Notes under the pieces: model-generated
The model's input: the letters and a program-made list of their open reading frames with translations, nothing else
Databases searched by the model: none
Told to the model about the DNA's origin: nothing
Program-made: the position numbers and the translations under genes
In this document: piece by piece, positions 8,762-17,425 of the stretch
How the letters are laid out: every line of letters begins with the position of its first letter
How positions within the stretch are numbered: position 1 is the stretch's first letter
Origin: Lysinibacillus sp. FSL M8-0337
GTDB taxonomy: Bacteria > Bacillota > Bacilli > Bacillales_A > Planococcaceae
Length of the DNA: 64,000 bases
Direction: 5' to 3'
NCBI RefSeq assembly: GCF_038593855.1
Contig: NZ_CP151996.1
Location: forward strand, 3,038,001 to 3,102,000

Positions 8762-8793
8762 AAAAAAAGTTCGGTATAATACCGAACTTTTTT
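8762..8793. terminator. bidirectional terminator between yqeM and comEA
   Basis: AAAAGTTCGGTAT and ATACCGAACTTTT form a near-perfect stem with a tiny loop, flanked by A and T runs. On the minus strand it follows yqeM and precedes the comEA promoter region. Confidence 0.85.
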
Positions 8794-8848
8794 GGAGTAT
8801 TGGCCTCCATCATCTTATCAAAATTTCAGGAGTACCTGTTGCAAACTA

Positions 8849-9589
8849 TCATTTCACCGCACGTATAAAAATGCGTTCACTTTCGTATTCCGGTGCTTCC
8901 TCTGTAAAATCTGCTGTTACTTCTATATCCGTAAAGCCAATCTCACGAAGCCATGTCATATAGTGTTCAATAGCAAATGTGCGTTGGAAATGCTCCTCAT
9001 CAAACCGTTCATACAGATCACTTCCAGCATCTCGAACATAAAACGTCATTTGATGGACAATCGAATGTTCATAGTCCCCAGGCTCTGTATGCCATACGTA
9101 ACTAATATCTCCATCATCATACGTAAATGGTCCATCTAAAAAGATTTCATCCATTTTAAATAATGAATGGACATCAAAGAATAGTTGACCACCTGGTCGT
9201 AACGTATGAAAAATACGCTCTAGCGTCGAATAAACGTCTGCCTGTTCCACCACATAGTTCAGTGAATCAATGGCAATCGTGACAACATCCAGTGCCTCAA
9301 AGCCGTCCAATTCATGCATCGACATACAGAACAGCGGCACTTGTAAACCCGCCTCTGCAAAACGCCCAGCAGCTATAGCAAGCATATCTTCCGACAAATC
9401 AATACCACTTACCTGATAACCAGCCTTTGCAAGCATTAGGCCAAGCACACCAGTGCCACAGCCAATATCTAAAAGCTTCGGGAATTGTTTGCTCGGCGCA
9501 TGTTGCTCTACCCACTTCACATAACGATCATACGGAATATCCGTTTGGAGCTCATCGTATACATGGGCAAAACGTTCGTAGCTACTCAC
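8849..9589 (-). CDS. yqeM: class I SAM-dependent methyltransferase YqeM
   Basis: A small-molecule or RNA methyltransferase of unknown substrate. The 246-residue product has the SAM-binding LLDIGCGTGVLGLMLA (about 41-56), SGIDLSEDML, and a VVTIAIDSLNYV segment. The start is GTG at 9589, which directly follows the rsfS stop (TAAGTG), so translation is probably coupled. It ends the yqeG-to-yqeM operon, in the same position as in B. subtilis, and is followed by a strong terminator. Confidence 0.9.
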   Translation of the reverse strand: MSSYERFAHVYDELQTDIPYDRYVKWVEQHAPSKQFPKLLDIGCGTGVLGLMLAKAGYQVSGIDLSEDMLAIAAGRFAEAGLQVPLFCMSMHELDGFEALDVVTIAIDSLNYVVEQADVYSTLERIFHTLRPGGQLFFDVHSLFKMDEIFLDGPFTYDDGDISYVWHTEPGDYEHSIVHQMTFYVRDAGSDLYERFDEEHFQRTFAIEHYMTWLREIGFTDIEVTADFTEEAPEYESERIFIRAVK

Positions 9590-9934
9590 TTACGCCTCTG
9601 ATACGTCTAATTGTGGTGCATCGCCCCATAGACGCTCTAAGTTATAGTAAGCACGCTCATCCTTGTGGAATATATGTGCTACAACATCACCAAGGTCTAC
9701 TAAAATCCAGCGTGCGCCATCGAAGCCTTCAACACGACGAATTTCGTGTCCCTCTTTTACCGCTACCTCTTGTAATTCACGTGCAATCGCTTGTACTTGG
9801 CGATCTGAATTCCCGTGTGCAATGATGAAGTAATCTGCTAAAAGTGAAATACCTTGCATATTTAAAACGACAATATCCTCACCATGTTTGTCGTCGATTG
9901 CTTTGTAAGCTGCTTGTAATAAAGTTGAAGTCAT
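9590..9934 (-). CDS. rsfS: ribosomal silencing factor RsfS
   Basis: RsfS binds L14 on the large ribosomal subunit and blocks subunit joining in starvation. The 114-residue product has the family signature DIVVLNMQGISLLADYFIIAHG, then SDRQVQAIARELQE and GARWILVDLGDVVAHIFHKDERAYYNLERLWGD. It overlaps yqeK by four bases (ATGA) and abuts yqeM, in the conserved nadD-yqeK-rsfS-yqeM order. Confidence 0.96.
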   Translation of the reverse strand: MTSTLLQAAYKAIDDKHGEDIVVLNMQGISLLADYFIIAHGNSDRQVQAIARELQEVAVKEGHEIRRVEGFDGARWILVDLGDVVAHIFHKDERAYYNLERLWGDAPQLDVSEA

Positions 9935-10503
9935 CCTTCACTGTCCTCTCTTTTCATCATATCGTTATAACATGCTATAGATAATGGATAAATGGCCTGT
10001 TTACTATCAATTAAAAACGCCAATGTATGACGTATGCAGGCACTCATAGCCTTATCCAAATTTTTATGCGCTTTTTTTCGCAGACGTTCTACACCATCAA
10101 ATTTTCGATTTGGTTCAATCATATCTGCAACAAAAATTATTTTTTCTAAATTGCTCATTGCTACACGTCCTGTCGTATGGAAACGGATTGCATTTAATAT
10201 CTCTTCATCCGTTATGCCGAATTCACTTTCAGCAATATACGCACCAACAGGCCCATGTAGTAGTTCACTGCCCCAGCCAATCAGTTGTTGATCTAACTGT
10301 TGCGCTTTCACGATTTCCTCCATCCATTCGATATCTGCATACTTTGCAATATCATGAAGAATAGCAGCTGTTTCTGCTTTGCTCTCGTTTTCACCATAGA
10401 TTTTTGCTAATTGTATGGCTGTTTCCATTACACCAAGTGTATGGATATAGCGTTTCTCAGGCATGCGAGGTTTAATCGCTGCTAAATACTGTTCGCGTTC
10501 CAT
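9931..10503 (-). CDS. yqeK: HD-domain phosphohydrolase YqeK
   Basis: YqeK-family proteins are symmetric Ap4A hydrolases that yield ADP. The 190-residue product has the HD metal site: H21 (YIHTLGVME), H50-D51 (AAILHDIAKY), then LLHGPVGAYIA, IRFHTTG and VADMIEPNR. The ATG follows AGGAAGG inside the end of nadD, which it overlaps by 32 bases, so the two genes are coupled. Confidence 0.94.
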   Translation of the reverse strand: MEREQYLAAIKPRMPEKRYIHTLGVMETAIQLAKIYGENESKAETAAILHDIAKYADIEWMEEIVKAQQLDQQLIGWGSELLHGPVGAYIAESEFGITDEEILNAIRFHTTGRVAMSNLEKIIFVADMIEPNRKFDGVERLRKKAHKNLDKAMSACIRHTLAFLIDSKQAIYPLSIACYNDMMKREDSEG

Positions 10504-11062
10504 AAAGACCTTCCTCTCGTATAAACGTCTCTACCGCTTCTGGCAGTAAAAAGGTTACCGTTCTACCAGTAGCAAGGCGCTCACGAATCAGTGTCGACGA
10601 TAAATCGATTTGCGGTACTTCCACCATTAATACAGGATACTCCGTAAGCGCCTCTGTCTTTGGACGCTTTACGCCGACAAATTGAACAAGTTCCACTAGC
10701 TCATCAATACAATACCACGTATGGAGTGAATCAATCATATCGCCCCCAATAATAAAGTAAAACTTCACAGTAGGCTCCCTTTCACATAATGCAGCAAGTG
10801 TGTTATAGGAATAGGATACACCGCCCTTATCAACCTCATACGACTCAACACGAAAATGCGGATAAGGTTGAATGGCGCGCTTCACCATTTCTAGGCGTTT
10901 GTCATCACTCGCATCATGCGGAGCTTGTTTATGGGGTGGTAGAGCATTTGGCAAAAAACGTACCTCATCTAATTCCAATGCATGAAAGACTTCGTTTGCC
11001 ATGATTAGATGTCCAATATGCGGTGGATTAAACGTACCTCCAAGTAAACCGACCTTCTTCAT
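10472..11062 (-). CDS. nadD: nicotinate-nucleotide adenylyltransferase
   Basis: NadD makes nicotinate adenine dinucleotide from NaMN and ATP in NAD synthesis. The 196-residue protein carries the nucleotidyltransferase signature GGTFNPPHIGH (8-18), FIIGGDM, and the C-terminal DLSSTLIRERL motif. The ATG at 11062 follows AAGGTGAAACG. It sits between yhbY and yqeK in the conserved operon. Confidence 0.97.
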   Translation of the reverse strand: MKKVGLLGGTFNPPHIGHLIMANEVFHALELDEVRFLPNALPPHKQAPHDASDDKRLEMVKRAIQPYPHFRVESYEVDKGGVSYSYNTLAALCEREPTVKFYFIIGGDMIDSLHTWYCIDELVELVQFVGVKRPKTEALTEYPVLMVEVPQIDLSSTLIRERLATGRTVTFLLPEAVETFIREEGLYGTRTVFSSD

Positions 11063-11071
11063 CGTTTCACC

Positions 11072-11374
11072 TTATTTCGCTGCTTTTGGTAACACAATTT
11101 TCTTGTTGTTACGTGATTCTTTATATAAAACAACTGTCAAGCCGATTAATTGAACAAGTTCAGCATGTGCACCTTTTGCAAGAGCCTCTGCCACTTCGTT
11201 TTTGTCCTCTTCACAGTTATCTAAAATACGTACTTTAATTAGTTCACGTACTTCTAATGCTTCACGAATTTGCTTTGTCATTTCGTCATTCACGCCGCCT
11301 TTTCCTACTTGGAAAATCGGTGTTAAATGATGTGCTTCTGCACGTAAAAAACGCTTTTGTTTACCTGTTAACAT
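11072..11374 (-). CDS. yhbY: ribosome assembly RNA-binding protein YhbY (YqeI)
   Basis: A 100-residue CRM-domain protein that associates with pre-50S particles. It has LTGKQKRFLRAEAH, FQVGKGGV (the GxxG RNA-binding loop), and KVRILDNCEEDKNEVAEALAKGAHAELVQLIG. The gene is nine bases upstream of nadD and five bases downstream of aroE, in one operon. Confidence 0.95.
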   Translation of the reverse strand: MLTGKQKRFLRAEAHHLTPIFQVGKGGVNDEMTKQIREALEVRELIKVRILDNCEEDKNEVAEALAKGAHAELVQLIGLTVVLYKESRNNKKIVLPKAAK

Positions 11375-11379
11375 AAAAA

Positions 11380-12210
11380 TTATTGTCCTCCTAATTGCGC
11401 CTTTAATCGCGCAATCATTGAATTTGTATTTGGATATTCATCGAGCCAGTGATGGAACGCAATCGCACCTTGATGTACGAACATTCCAAGACCAGTTACA
11501 ACGGTCGCTCCTTTTTCCACAGCCGCTTGTAAAAAATGCGTCATTAATGGATTATACACAATATCTGCAACAATTGCGCCTTTCGCTAGTCGATTCAATG
11601 AAAATGGCATCGAAAAGTCACCCGTTACTAGCCCAGCTGACGTCATTTGCACTAAAATACCAAAGTCAGCCAACGATTCCTCCGCTTGCGCTAAAGAAAT
11701 CGCACGCCCTGTTCCGAGTTCATCAATCATTGCTTGTGCATTGGCAACTGTACGATTGGCGATTGTTAAATTCGTATATCCTTGTTGTTGCATGGCAAAT
11801 GCGATGCCACGAGCTGCCCCGCCCGCTCCAATCAGAAGCACTGGCTTATCTTTATGTGACTTACCAACAGCTTCTTCTAATGAGCGCACAAAACCAAGTC
11901 CATCTGTATTGTATCCTTTTAACTTACCTTCTTTTGTTCGTACGACGGTGTTCACCGCACCCATTTTTTCTGCTAACTCATCTAGCTCGTCTAAATAAGG
12001 AATGATTGCTGTTTTATGCGGTATGGTCACATTCCATCCACTAGCACCTAATGTTTTTAAACCAGCAATTGCTGCCTCTAACTGATGCGATGGTACGTGT
12101 ACTGGAATATAGGCTGCATCGATCGCCATTTCTTCAAACCAAACATTATGCATGGCTGGTGATTTTGAATGCTCAATCGGATCACCAATTACTGCAAACC
12201 ACTTCTTCAT
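11380..12210 (-). CDS. aroE: shikimate dehydrogenase
   Basis: AroE reduces 3-dehydroshikimate with NADPH in aromatic amino acid synthesis. The 276-residue product has the substrate domain start FAVIGDPIEHSKSPAMHN, the catalytic lysine in GWNVTIPHK, GAVNTVV, YNTDGLG, and the NADP-binding LLIGAGGAARGIAFA, followed by IANRT. It lies in the yqeH-aroE-yhbY order known from Bacillus. Confidence 0.97.
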   Translation of the reverse strand: MKKWFAVIGDPIEHSKSPAMHNVWFEEMAIDAAYIPVHVPSHQLEAAIAGLKTLGASGWNVTIPHKTAIIPYLDELDELAEKMGAVNTVVRTKEGKLKGYNTDGLGFVRSLEEAVGKSHKDKPVLLIGAGGAARGIAFAMQQQGYTNLTIANRTVANAQAMIDELGTGRAISLAQAEESLADFGILVQMTSAGLVTGDFSMPFSLNRLAKGAIVADIVYNPLMTHFLQAAVEKGATVVTGLGMFVHQGAIAFHHWLDEYPNTNSMIARLKAQLGGQ

Positions 12211-12243
12211 GTCCTAGTTCCTCTTCTCTTCTTTTACTAATTA

Positions 12244-13347
12244 TTAAATGAGCGATGGACGAATTGATACTTGTACACCTTTTGGTGCATAAGCAGCAAT
12301 GACCACATTCGCATGCTGTACCGTAATCCAGCCAAGTCCTGAAAAGACTACATCTGTTTTTGCTTCTTTGATTGAAAACTCATGACGGACTAACTCTGGA
12401 AGCTTGTCGATAAAGTCTGCAGTCGGAGGTGCCAGTAACTCACCTTTATGCTCAGCATATAACGTATCAGCCTTTTCAAGCTTTGTACGGTGGATTGGCA
12501 AATCATTTGCCACATGGATTGTAAATGCTGAACGCTCCCCTTGAATAAAGTCAAATCGTGCAAGTGCACCAATAAATAAAGTTTGCCCTGCATTTTGCTG
12601 ATACACTTTCGGCTTAATTTCTTTTTTGGGCATAATATACTTTAATTCGCTTGCATCAATATAATGTGCCATTTGATGGTGATTAATAATCCCAGGTGTG
12701 TCATATAATGCACTACCATCATCGAGTGGAATTTCAATCATGTCCAATGTAGTGCCAGGGAAATGCGAGGTAGTAATGACTTCTCCTTCACCCGTAGCTT
12801 GTTTAATAACGCGATTAATAAACGTGGATTTCCCAACATTTGTACAACCTACTACGTAAACGTTTTGGCCGTTGCGATATTGGTCTATCGCCTCCATCGC
12901 CTCAGCCATTCCTTGGCCTTTATGTGCACTAACTAACAGTACATCAATTGGTTGTAGACCAAGTGCTTTTGCCTCGCGTTTTAGCCAGTTTATTACTTTT
13001 TTTGGCTTCACTGATTTTGGCAGTAAATCAGCTTTATTCGCTACTAATAGCACTGGATTTTTGCCAACGAAGCGATGAAGCCCTGGCAACCAGCTACCAT
13101 TGAAGTCAAAAATATCAACGATTTTTACGATCAAGCCTTGCTGTGTTCCAAGGCCATTCAAAATACGTAGAAAATCGTCATCTGTTAATGACACAGGTTG
13201 AATTTCATTGTAATTTTTCAAACGGAAGCAACGTTGACAAATGACTACGTCTTTTTCTAGTGATGATGGGGGTGCATACCCTACTGCTGTTTTATCTTCT
13301 GTTTGAATTGTCGTACCACAGCCAATACAATTTGGCATTTCGTTCAT
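12244..13347 (-). CDS. yqeH: ribosome biogenesis GTPase YqeH
   Basis: YqeH is a circularly permuted GTPase needed for 30S maturation. About 367 residues: an N-terminal zinc finger (CIGCG and CQRC), then G motifs in permuted order, with VANKADLL (G4) and SAHKGQG (G5) before CTNVGKST (G1) and DTPGI (G3), and a C-terminal RNA-binding part. The ATG at 13347 is preceded by GGGAGG and overlaps the yqeG stop by four bases; the open frame extends to 13362. Confidence 0.96.
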   Translation of the reverse strand: MNEMPNCIGCGTTIQTEDKTAVGYAPPSSLEKDVVICQRCFRLKNYNEIQPVSLTDDDFLRILNGLGTQQGLIVKIVDIFDFNGSWLPGLHRFVGKNPVLLVANKADLLPKSVKPKKVINWLKREAKALGLQPIDVLLVSAHKGQGMAEAMEAIDQYRNGQNVYVVGCTNVGKSTFINRVIKQATGEGEVITTSHFPGTTLDMIEIPLDDGSALYDTPGIINHHQMAHYIDASELKYIMPKKEIKPKVYQQNAGQTLFIGALARFDFIQGERSAFTIHVANDLPIHRTKLEKADTLYAEHKGELLAPPTADFIDKLPELVRHEFSIKEAKTDVVFSGLGWITVQHANVVIAAYAPKGVQVSIRPSLI

Positions 13348-13865
13348 TCTTGTTCCTCCCAAGTAATTATTCCTTTACGTTTTAAATCATTGAACACACG
13401 GCGCTCAACGAAACGATTAAATTTTGTTACGAGCCCATCGGATTGTGCAACTGGTTTTACTAACACAGTATGCAAACCTAAACGTTTGGCGCCCATCACA
13501 TCTGTAAGTAGCTGGTCTCCTACCATTACTACTTCATTAGGACGTAAGCCTAGTTGAATAACAGCACTATAAAAGGCATTACGAAGTGGCTTTCTCGCCT
13601 TATGAATATATGGAATGTTAAGTGGCTCAGCAAAATGCTTTACACGTGCTTCTTTATTATTTGAAGCGATAATTACACGAATGCCAGATTCCTTCATAAT
13701 ACGTAGCCAGATAATTAGCTCTTCCGTTGCATCTGCACGGTCCCATTCCACAAGCGTATTATCTAAATCTGTAATAATTCCTTTAATGCCTAATTCTTGA
13801 AGCTTTTCTGGTGTTATTTCAAAAATGCTTGTCACAAATTCATCTGGTAATAAAAAATTATACAA
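13344..13865 (-). CDS. yqeG: YqeG family HAD-type phosphatase
   Basis: A 173-residue HAD-superfamily phosphatase (HAD IIIA). The nucleophile motif is ITDLDNTL near 34-41, motif II is IASNN, and motif IV is VMVGDQLLTDVMGAKRLG. The physiological substrate is not firmly known. It begins with TTG behind AGGGGT. As the first gene of the yqeG-yqeH-aroE-yhbY-nadD-yqeK-rsfS-yqeM operon it is 36 bases downstream of psd. Confidence 0.93.
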   Translation of the reverse strand: MYNFLLPDEFVTSIFEITPEKLQELGIKGIITDLDNTLVEWDRADATEELIIWLRIMKESGIRVIIASNNKEARVKHFAEPLNIPYIHKARKPLRNAFYSAVIQLGLRPNEVVMVGDQLLTDVMGAKRLGLHTVLVKPVAQSDGLVTKFNRFVERRVFNDLKRKGIITWEEQE

Positions 13866-13901
13866 AATAGCGACCCCTAATCTAAACGTATTATTCGACC
13901 A

Positions 13902-14684
13902 TTATAGCATATTTGCAAAGGCTTCACCCATGCGAATTGGACTTCCTTGTACAACATTATCCGTAAATGTAATGGTATCTTTCTCAAATAGCATGACCAC
14001 TGTCGAACCAAATGAAAAATAACCAACTTCATCTCCCTTTTGCCACTGGGCTGTTGTATTTGTTAACACAATGGAATTGACAAACGTAGCACCGACTTTA
14101 ATAAATGCCACATGCTGGTCATTTGCCACTTTTAACTCGGTTACAAGACGATAGTTATGAGAAATTGGCTTTTTGCCATAAGTGAGTCCTAGCTGATTGA
14201 CCGGGAAAGATGATTGTCCCAGTGTATATTGTCTTAACACTTCGCCATCAATCGGGCTATGGATTCGATGATAATCAGCAGGACTTAAATAAAATACGAT
14301 AAAATGTCCATCGGCATATTGCGCAGCACGATCTTTATTCCCTAGTAAGTCCTGCAAAGCATAAGGTTTGCCCTTTACAAGAAAAGTCATATCCCATTCA
14401 ATGCGCCCAAAGGATTCCACTTTTGCATCCACTGGACTTGTAAAAACAGTAGGATTTTGGTCTATTGGTCGTGCATCTGTTAAAAGCTCTCTTGTAAAAA
14501 AATCATGTAAACTTGAAAATTGTTGTGGTTTTTTTGAAACTTCTTCAAGGTTAATATCGTATAGTTTCATATAGCTTGGAATTATTCGCTTACTCCACTT
14601 CGCTTTAGCAATAGTTTGTAAAAGCTGGGAAGATTGTTTGCCATTCGTTAATTCTATTAAGCGTTGGTATAGTTTTTCTTTCAT
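13902..14684 (-). CDS. psd: phosphatidylserine decarboxylase
   Basis: Psd converts phosphatidylserine to phosphatidylethanolamine at the membrane. The proenzyme has 260 residues. The autocleavage site is FGST (residues 225-228), which yields the pyruvoyl group on the serine. The conserved LSPADYHRIHSPIDG segment is around 130-145. This is divergent from pssA, so both steps of phosphatidylethanolamine synthesis are encoded head to head. Confidence 0.96.
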   Translation of the reverse strand: MKEKLYQRLIELTNGKQSSQLLQTIAKAKWSKRIIPSYMKLYDINLEEVSKKPQQFSSLHDFFTRELLTDARPIDQNPTVFTSPVDAKVESFGRIEWDMTFLVKGKPYALQDLLGNKDRAAQYADGHFIVFYLSPADYHRIHSPIDGEVLRQYTLGQSSFPVNQLGLTYGKKPISHNYRLVTELKVANDQHVAFIKVGATFVNSIVLTNTTAQWQKGDEVGYFSFGSTVVMLFEKDTITFTDNVVQGSPIRMGEAFANML

Positions 14685-14713
14685 AAAGCAAAACCCCTAT
14701 CCATTAAATTAGA

Positions 14714-14743
14714 CTGTCAATTTTTTCTCATCCGAAGTATAAT
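14714..14743 (+). promoter_or_regulatory. probable promoter of pssA
   Basis: CTGTCA (14714-14719), 18-base spacer, then a perfect TATAAT (14738-14743) about 35 bases before the TTG start of pssA. Confidence 0.55.
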
Positions 14744-14778
14744 GGTACAATATCTTAAGTGCAAAGGAGTGATCCGCC

Positions 14779-15321
14779 TTGTTTTTTTATCACAAGTTGG
14801 TGGATACGACGGTTAAGAAAATGAAATCGCACGCAGCAAACTTCATCACAATTAGTAATATGTCCTTTGGTGGCGCGGCCATAATGGCCACTTTACATGA
14901 ATATTATAGCTATAGTGTCTTGTTTATCTTTATTGCTGCTCTTCTCGATCGCTATGACGGGAAAGTGGCACGCGCGCTCGGACAAGTATCTGAGTTAGGT
15001 AAACAATTAGATTCTATGAGTGATATTATATCATTTGGTGTAGCACCTGCATTATTAATGTATGAAGTTGTCCTAGTTGATTTTGGTTTCGCGGGCATGA
15101 TGATGACCGTTCTTTATATCGTCTGCGGTGCGATGCGATTAGCTCGCTTCAATATTAGTGAAGCAAACGGTTATTTTACTGGGCTCCCGATAACAGCTGC
15201 TGGTACGCTATTAACATTAACGTATTTTGCGTCGACTACGTTCCATCCAGCCTTTTATCTATTCCTATTACCGATTTTAGCTTTACTAATGATAAGTACA
15301 TTCACGTTAAGAAAAGTGTAA
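14779..15321 (+). CDS. pssA: CDP-diacylglycerol--serine O-phosphatidyltransferase
   Basis: PssA makes phosphatidylserine from CDP-diacylglycerol and serine. The 180-residue membrane protein carries the CDP-alcohol phosphotransferase motif DxxDGxxAR(8x)GxxxDxxxD at residues 57-82 (D57, D60, G61, A64, R65, G74, D78, D82). The TTG at 14779 with AAAGGAG upstream is taken as start; an ATG at 14821 is a possible alternative. Four to six hydrophobic segments follow. The terminator overlaps its stop codon. Confidence 0.93.
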   Translation: MFFYHKLVDTTVKKMKSHAANFITISNMSFGGAAIMATLHEYYSYSVLFIFIAALLDRYDGKVARALGQVSELGKQLDSMSDIISFGVAPALLMYEVVLVDFGFAGMMMTVLYIVCGAMRLARFNISEANGYFTGLPITAAGTLLTLTYFASTTFHPAFYLFLLPILALLMISTFTLRKV

Positions 15322-15347
15322 CAGCGTAATTGCTGTTGCACTTTTTT
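15314..15347 (+). terminator. terminator overlapping the end of pssA
   Basis: AAGTGTAACAGC (15314-15325) pairs with GCTGTTGCACTT (15332-15343), with one U-G pair and a six-base loop, followed by a T-run. The pssA stop codon is inside the left arm. Confidence 0.8.
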
Positions 15348-15407
15348 CATTGAACGACCTTTCTTAACATATACTGTCGAAAAATGGGGAAAGGATGAAA
15401 TCATTCA

Positions 15408-16115
15408 ATGAGCGGAATTTTTACTTCTATGTTGCAGTTATGGTTTGAAATCCCTGCGTTATTCGGTTATTTAAAAGGGCAAACATTCCATAAACCCTTT
15501 TCTAAAGAAGAGGAAGCTGCTTGTATTGAACGATTTTTAGGTGGTGATGAGCAAGCGCGTCTCGATTTAATTGAGCGCAATATGCGACTTGTTGCACATG
15601 TCGTAAAGAAATTCCATCCAAAACATGAACAACTCGATGATTATATTTCCATCGGAACAATCGGTCTAATGAAAGCTGTTGAAAGTTATACCCCCGATAA
15701 AAAGACGCGCCTTGCAACGTACGCCGCACGCTGTATTGAAAATGAAATTTTAATGCATTTAAGAACCCAGAAAAAAGTACAAAAAGATGTATCCTTATTT
15801 GAACCAATTGGCACAGACAAAGATGGCAATGCATTACAAATTCGCGACCTGCTACAATGCGATGAAGAAAGTGCAACCGAAAAAATCGAACATAAAGAAC
15901 ATGTTGCCCAGTTGTACCATTATTTGCACATGCTCGATGAACGCGAGCTGGAAATTGTCACACTCCGCTATGGGCTAAATCAGCATGATGCACTGACACA
16001 AAAAGAGATCGCTGCCCGCTTAAATATTTCTCGTAGTTATGTATCTCGCATTGAAAAGCGAGCACTCATTAAACTCTATCAATTTTATAAAAGAGATCAA
16101 AAGTCTATTGAGTAA
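15408..16115 (+). CDS. sigK: RNA polymerase sporulation sigma factor SigK (uninterrupted)
   Basis: Sigma-K directs late mother-cell transcription in sporulation. The 235-residue product has a hydrophobic N-terminal pro-sequence of about 20 residues (removed by SpoIVFB in Bacillus), then region 2 (RNMRLVAHVVKKFHP, LDDYISIGTIGLMKAVESY, TYAARCIENEILMHLR) and a region 4 helix-turn-helix (TQKEIAARLNISRSYVSRIEKRAL). The gene is contiguous; no skin-type element splits it. CATATACT (15368-15375), one base off the sigma-E -10 consensus CATACANT, lies upstream, fitting mother-cell control. Confidence 0.96.
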   Translation: MSGIFTSMLQLWFEIPALFGYLKGQTFHKPFSKEEEAACIERFLGGDEQARLDLIERNMRLVAHVVKKFHPKHEQLDDYISIGTIGLMKAVESYTPDKKTRLATYAARCIENEILMHLRTQKKVQKDVSLFEPIGTDKDGNALQIRDLLQCDEESATEKIEHKEHVAQLYHYLHMLDERELEIVTLRYGLNQHDALTQKEIAARLNISRSYVSRIEKRALIKLYQFYKRDQKSIE

Positions 16116-16266
16116 TTTATTGTAATTTGTTATTGATAAAAATTCAATCTTGAAATAGCTGTACTTGTTTTATTGATGCTCTCCGCATAACGGTTTTCAT
16201 TAGCCGCTAAAACACTTTAGCGTGTCTAGCATCCCTTGAGGAGTCCGTTGTTTCCTCTAACAATAA
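16116..16266. other. intergenic region after sigK with small hairpins
   Basis: No gene is seen. It holds a perfect hairpin CGCTAAA-ACAC-TTTAGCG (16205-16222) enclosed by AACGG and CCGTT. A short GAGGAGTCCG stretch is reminiscent of the dispersed repeats at 43.7 and 62.2 kb but is too short to call. Confidence 0.35.
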
Positions 16267-16305
16267 AAAGCTCCTTTTTGACTTTAACAGCCACAAAGGA
16301 GCTTT
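16267..16305. terminator. bidirectional terminator between sigK and the 28-residue ORF
   Basis: AAAGCTCCTTT (16267-16277) and AAAGGAGCTTT (16295-16305) pair exactly, with A and T tracts on either side. It serves convergent sigK and the small ORF. Confidence 0.7.
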
Positions 16306-16315
16306 CTATAACGTA

Positions 16316-16402
16316 TTAATGCGTTGCTTCTGTAAGATCTGCCGAAATAAGCGTGCCGATTAACATTGTAATTATCACGACACCTGCTGTTAAAAATAGC
16401 AT
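16316..16402 (-). CDS. 28-residue putative small membrane protein
   Basis: The ORF reads MLFLTAGVVIITMLIGTLIS then ADLTEATH, a single hydrophobic helix with a short polar tail. GGGAGGT lies seven bases upstream of the ATG at 16402. An extended -10 element, TGCTACAAT, lies about 45 bases upstream (16447-16455), and a terminator follows the stop. I do not recognise the family. The combination of promoter, ribosome site, membrane helix and terminator makes a real small gene likely, but function cannot be told. Confidence 0.6.
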   Translation of the reverse strand: MLFLTAGVVIITMLIGTLISADLTEATH

Positions 16403-16523
16403 AATGAATACCTCCCATCGAACTATGAAGAGAATGAATTAATGCCATTGTAGCATTGAAGATTATTTACGACTGTGATTTTTCTCACTTTTTCACTGCT
16501 CACTTTGTCTATTACATGTAGAT

Positions 16524-17216
16524 TTATAGAGCCGTAATTGCTTTTAATACAATTTGTGTTGAATGTTTTGCAGCGACTGGTAAGAACTCATCAAAGCTGA
16601 TGTTTGATTCTTTGCCAGCAATATCAGATAGTGCACGAATAACAACGAAAGGTGTACCAAATTGATAGCATACTTGTGCAACAGCTGCCGCTTCCATTTC
16701 AACAGCTTTCATTTGAGGAAAATGCTGACGCACTGCTTCCACACGTACAGGGTCATTCATAAAGGCGTCACCAGAGCAAATTAAGCCAATACCGTATTGA
16801 TGTTCACCAACTGCTTTTACAGCCTCTTCGGCAACTTTTATTAATTTTGCATCTGATTGGAAGGCAGCAGGCATACCTGCCATTTGGCCAATTTCATAAC
16901 CGAAAATCGTAACATCTACATCATGATGACGTACTTCATTTGAAATAACCACAGCTCCAACTTCAAGTGCCTCATCATAGCCCCCAGCAGAACCTGTATT
17001 AATGACTACATCTGGTTTGAATTCATGTAATAAAATTGTTGTTGACATCGCCGCATTGACTTTACCAATACCGCTTTTTAATAGGACTACTTCTTTTCCT
17101 TCATATGTCCCTGTTGTGTATTCACTACCAGCAATTGTTGTACTAGTAGCACCTTCTAAAGATGCGCGTAATAACTCTACTTCCTCTTCCATTGCACCGA
17201 TAACTGCGATTTTCAT
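16524..17216 (-). CDS. mtnN: 5'-methylthioadenosine/S-adenosylhomocysteine nucleosidase
   Basis: MtnN cleaves MTA and SAH, removing products of SAM use and feeding methionine salvage. The 230-residue product has [16 protein letters not shown], the INTGSAGG loop, and the active-site region [22 protein letters not shown] with the catalytic aspartate. AAGGGGAG precedes the ATG. It is downstream of yrrS as in B. subtilis, although the penicillin-binding protein gene yrrR and yrrT are missing between them. Confidence 0.97.
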   Translation of the reverse strand: MKIAVIGAMEEEVELLRASLEGATSTTIAGSEYTTGTYEGKEVVLLKSGIGKVNAAMSTTILLHEFKPDVVINTGSAGGYDEALEVGAVVISNEVRHHDVDVTIFGYEIGQMAGMPAAFQSDAKLIKVAEEAVKAVGEHQYGIGLICSGDAFMNDPVRVEAVRQHFPQMKAVEMEAAAVAQVCYQFGTPFVVIRALSDIAGKESNISFDEFLPVAAKHSTQIVLKAITAL

Positions 17217-17425
17217 GAATTCATTACTCCCCTTCTTTTATCCAACTCTATTAAACAACGATGTGTCGGGTTTGACATTCATTTGTAACGCCCCCGCCAC
17301 AAATCCCAAACATCCGTAGAACCTTTTCCATTACCTACTGCTAATGGCTCTGGTCAAAGAACATTGCACTATTGAGCTATGTTTTTACCCAATAGATTTA
17401 AAAATAATCAATACAGCAGTTTTCG

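Noticed and set aside
11418..12005. 195-residue plus-strand ORF
   Set aside because: It is the antisense shadow of aroE, which is a clear shikimate dehydrogenase with all motifs.
17217..17425. Possible riboswitch or small RNA between mtnN and yrrS
   Set aside because: I found no strong stem with U-run, no known motif and no ORF with a ribosome site.
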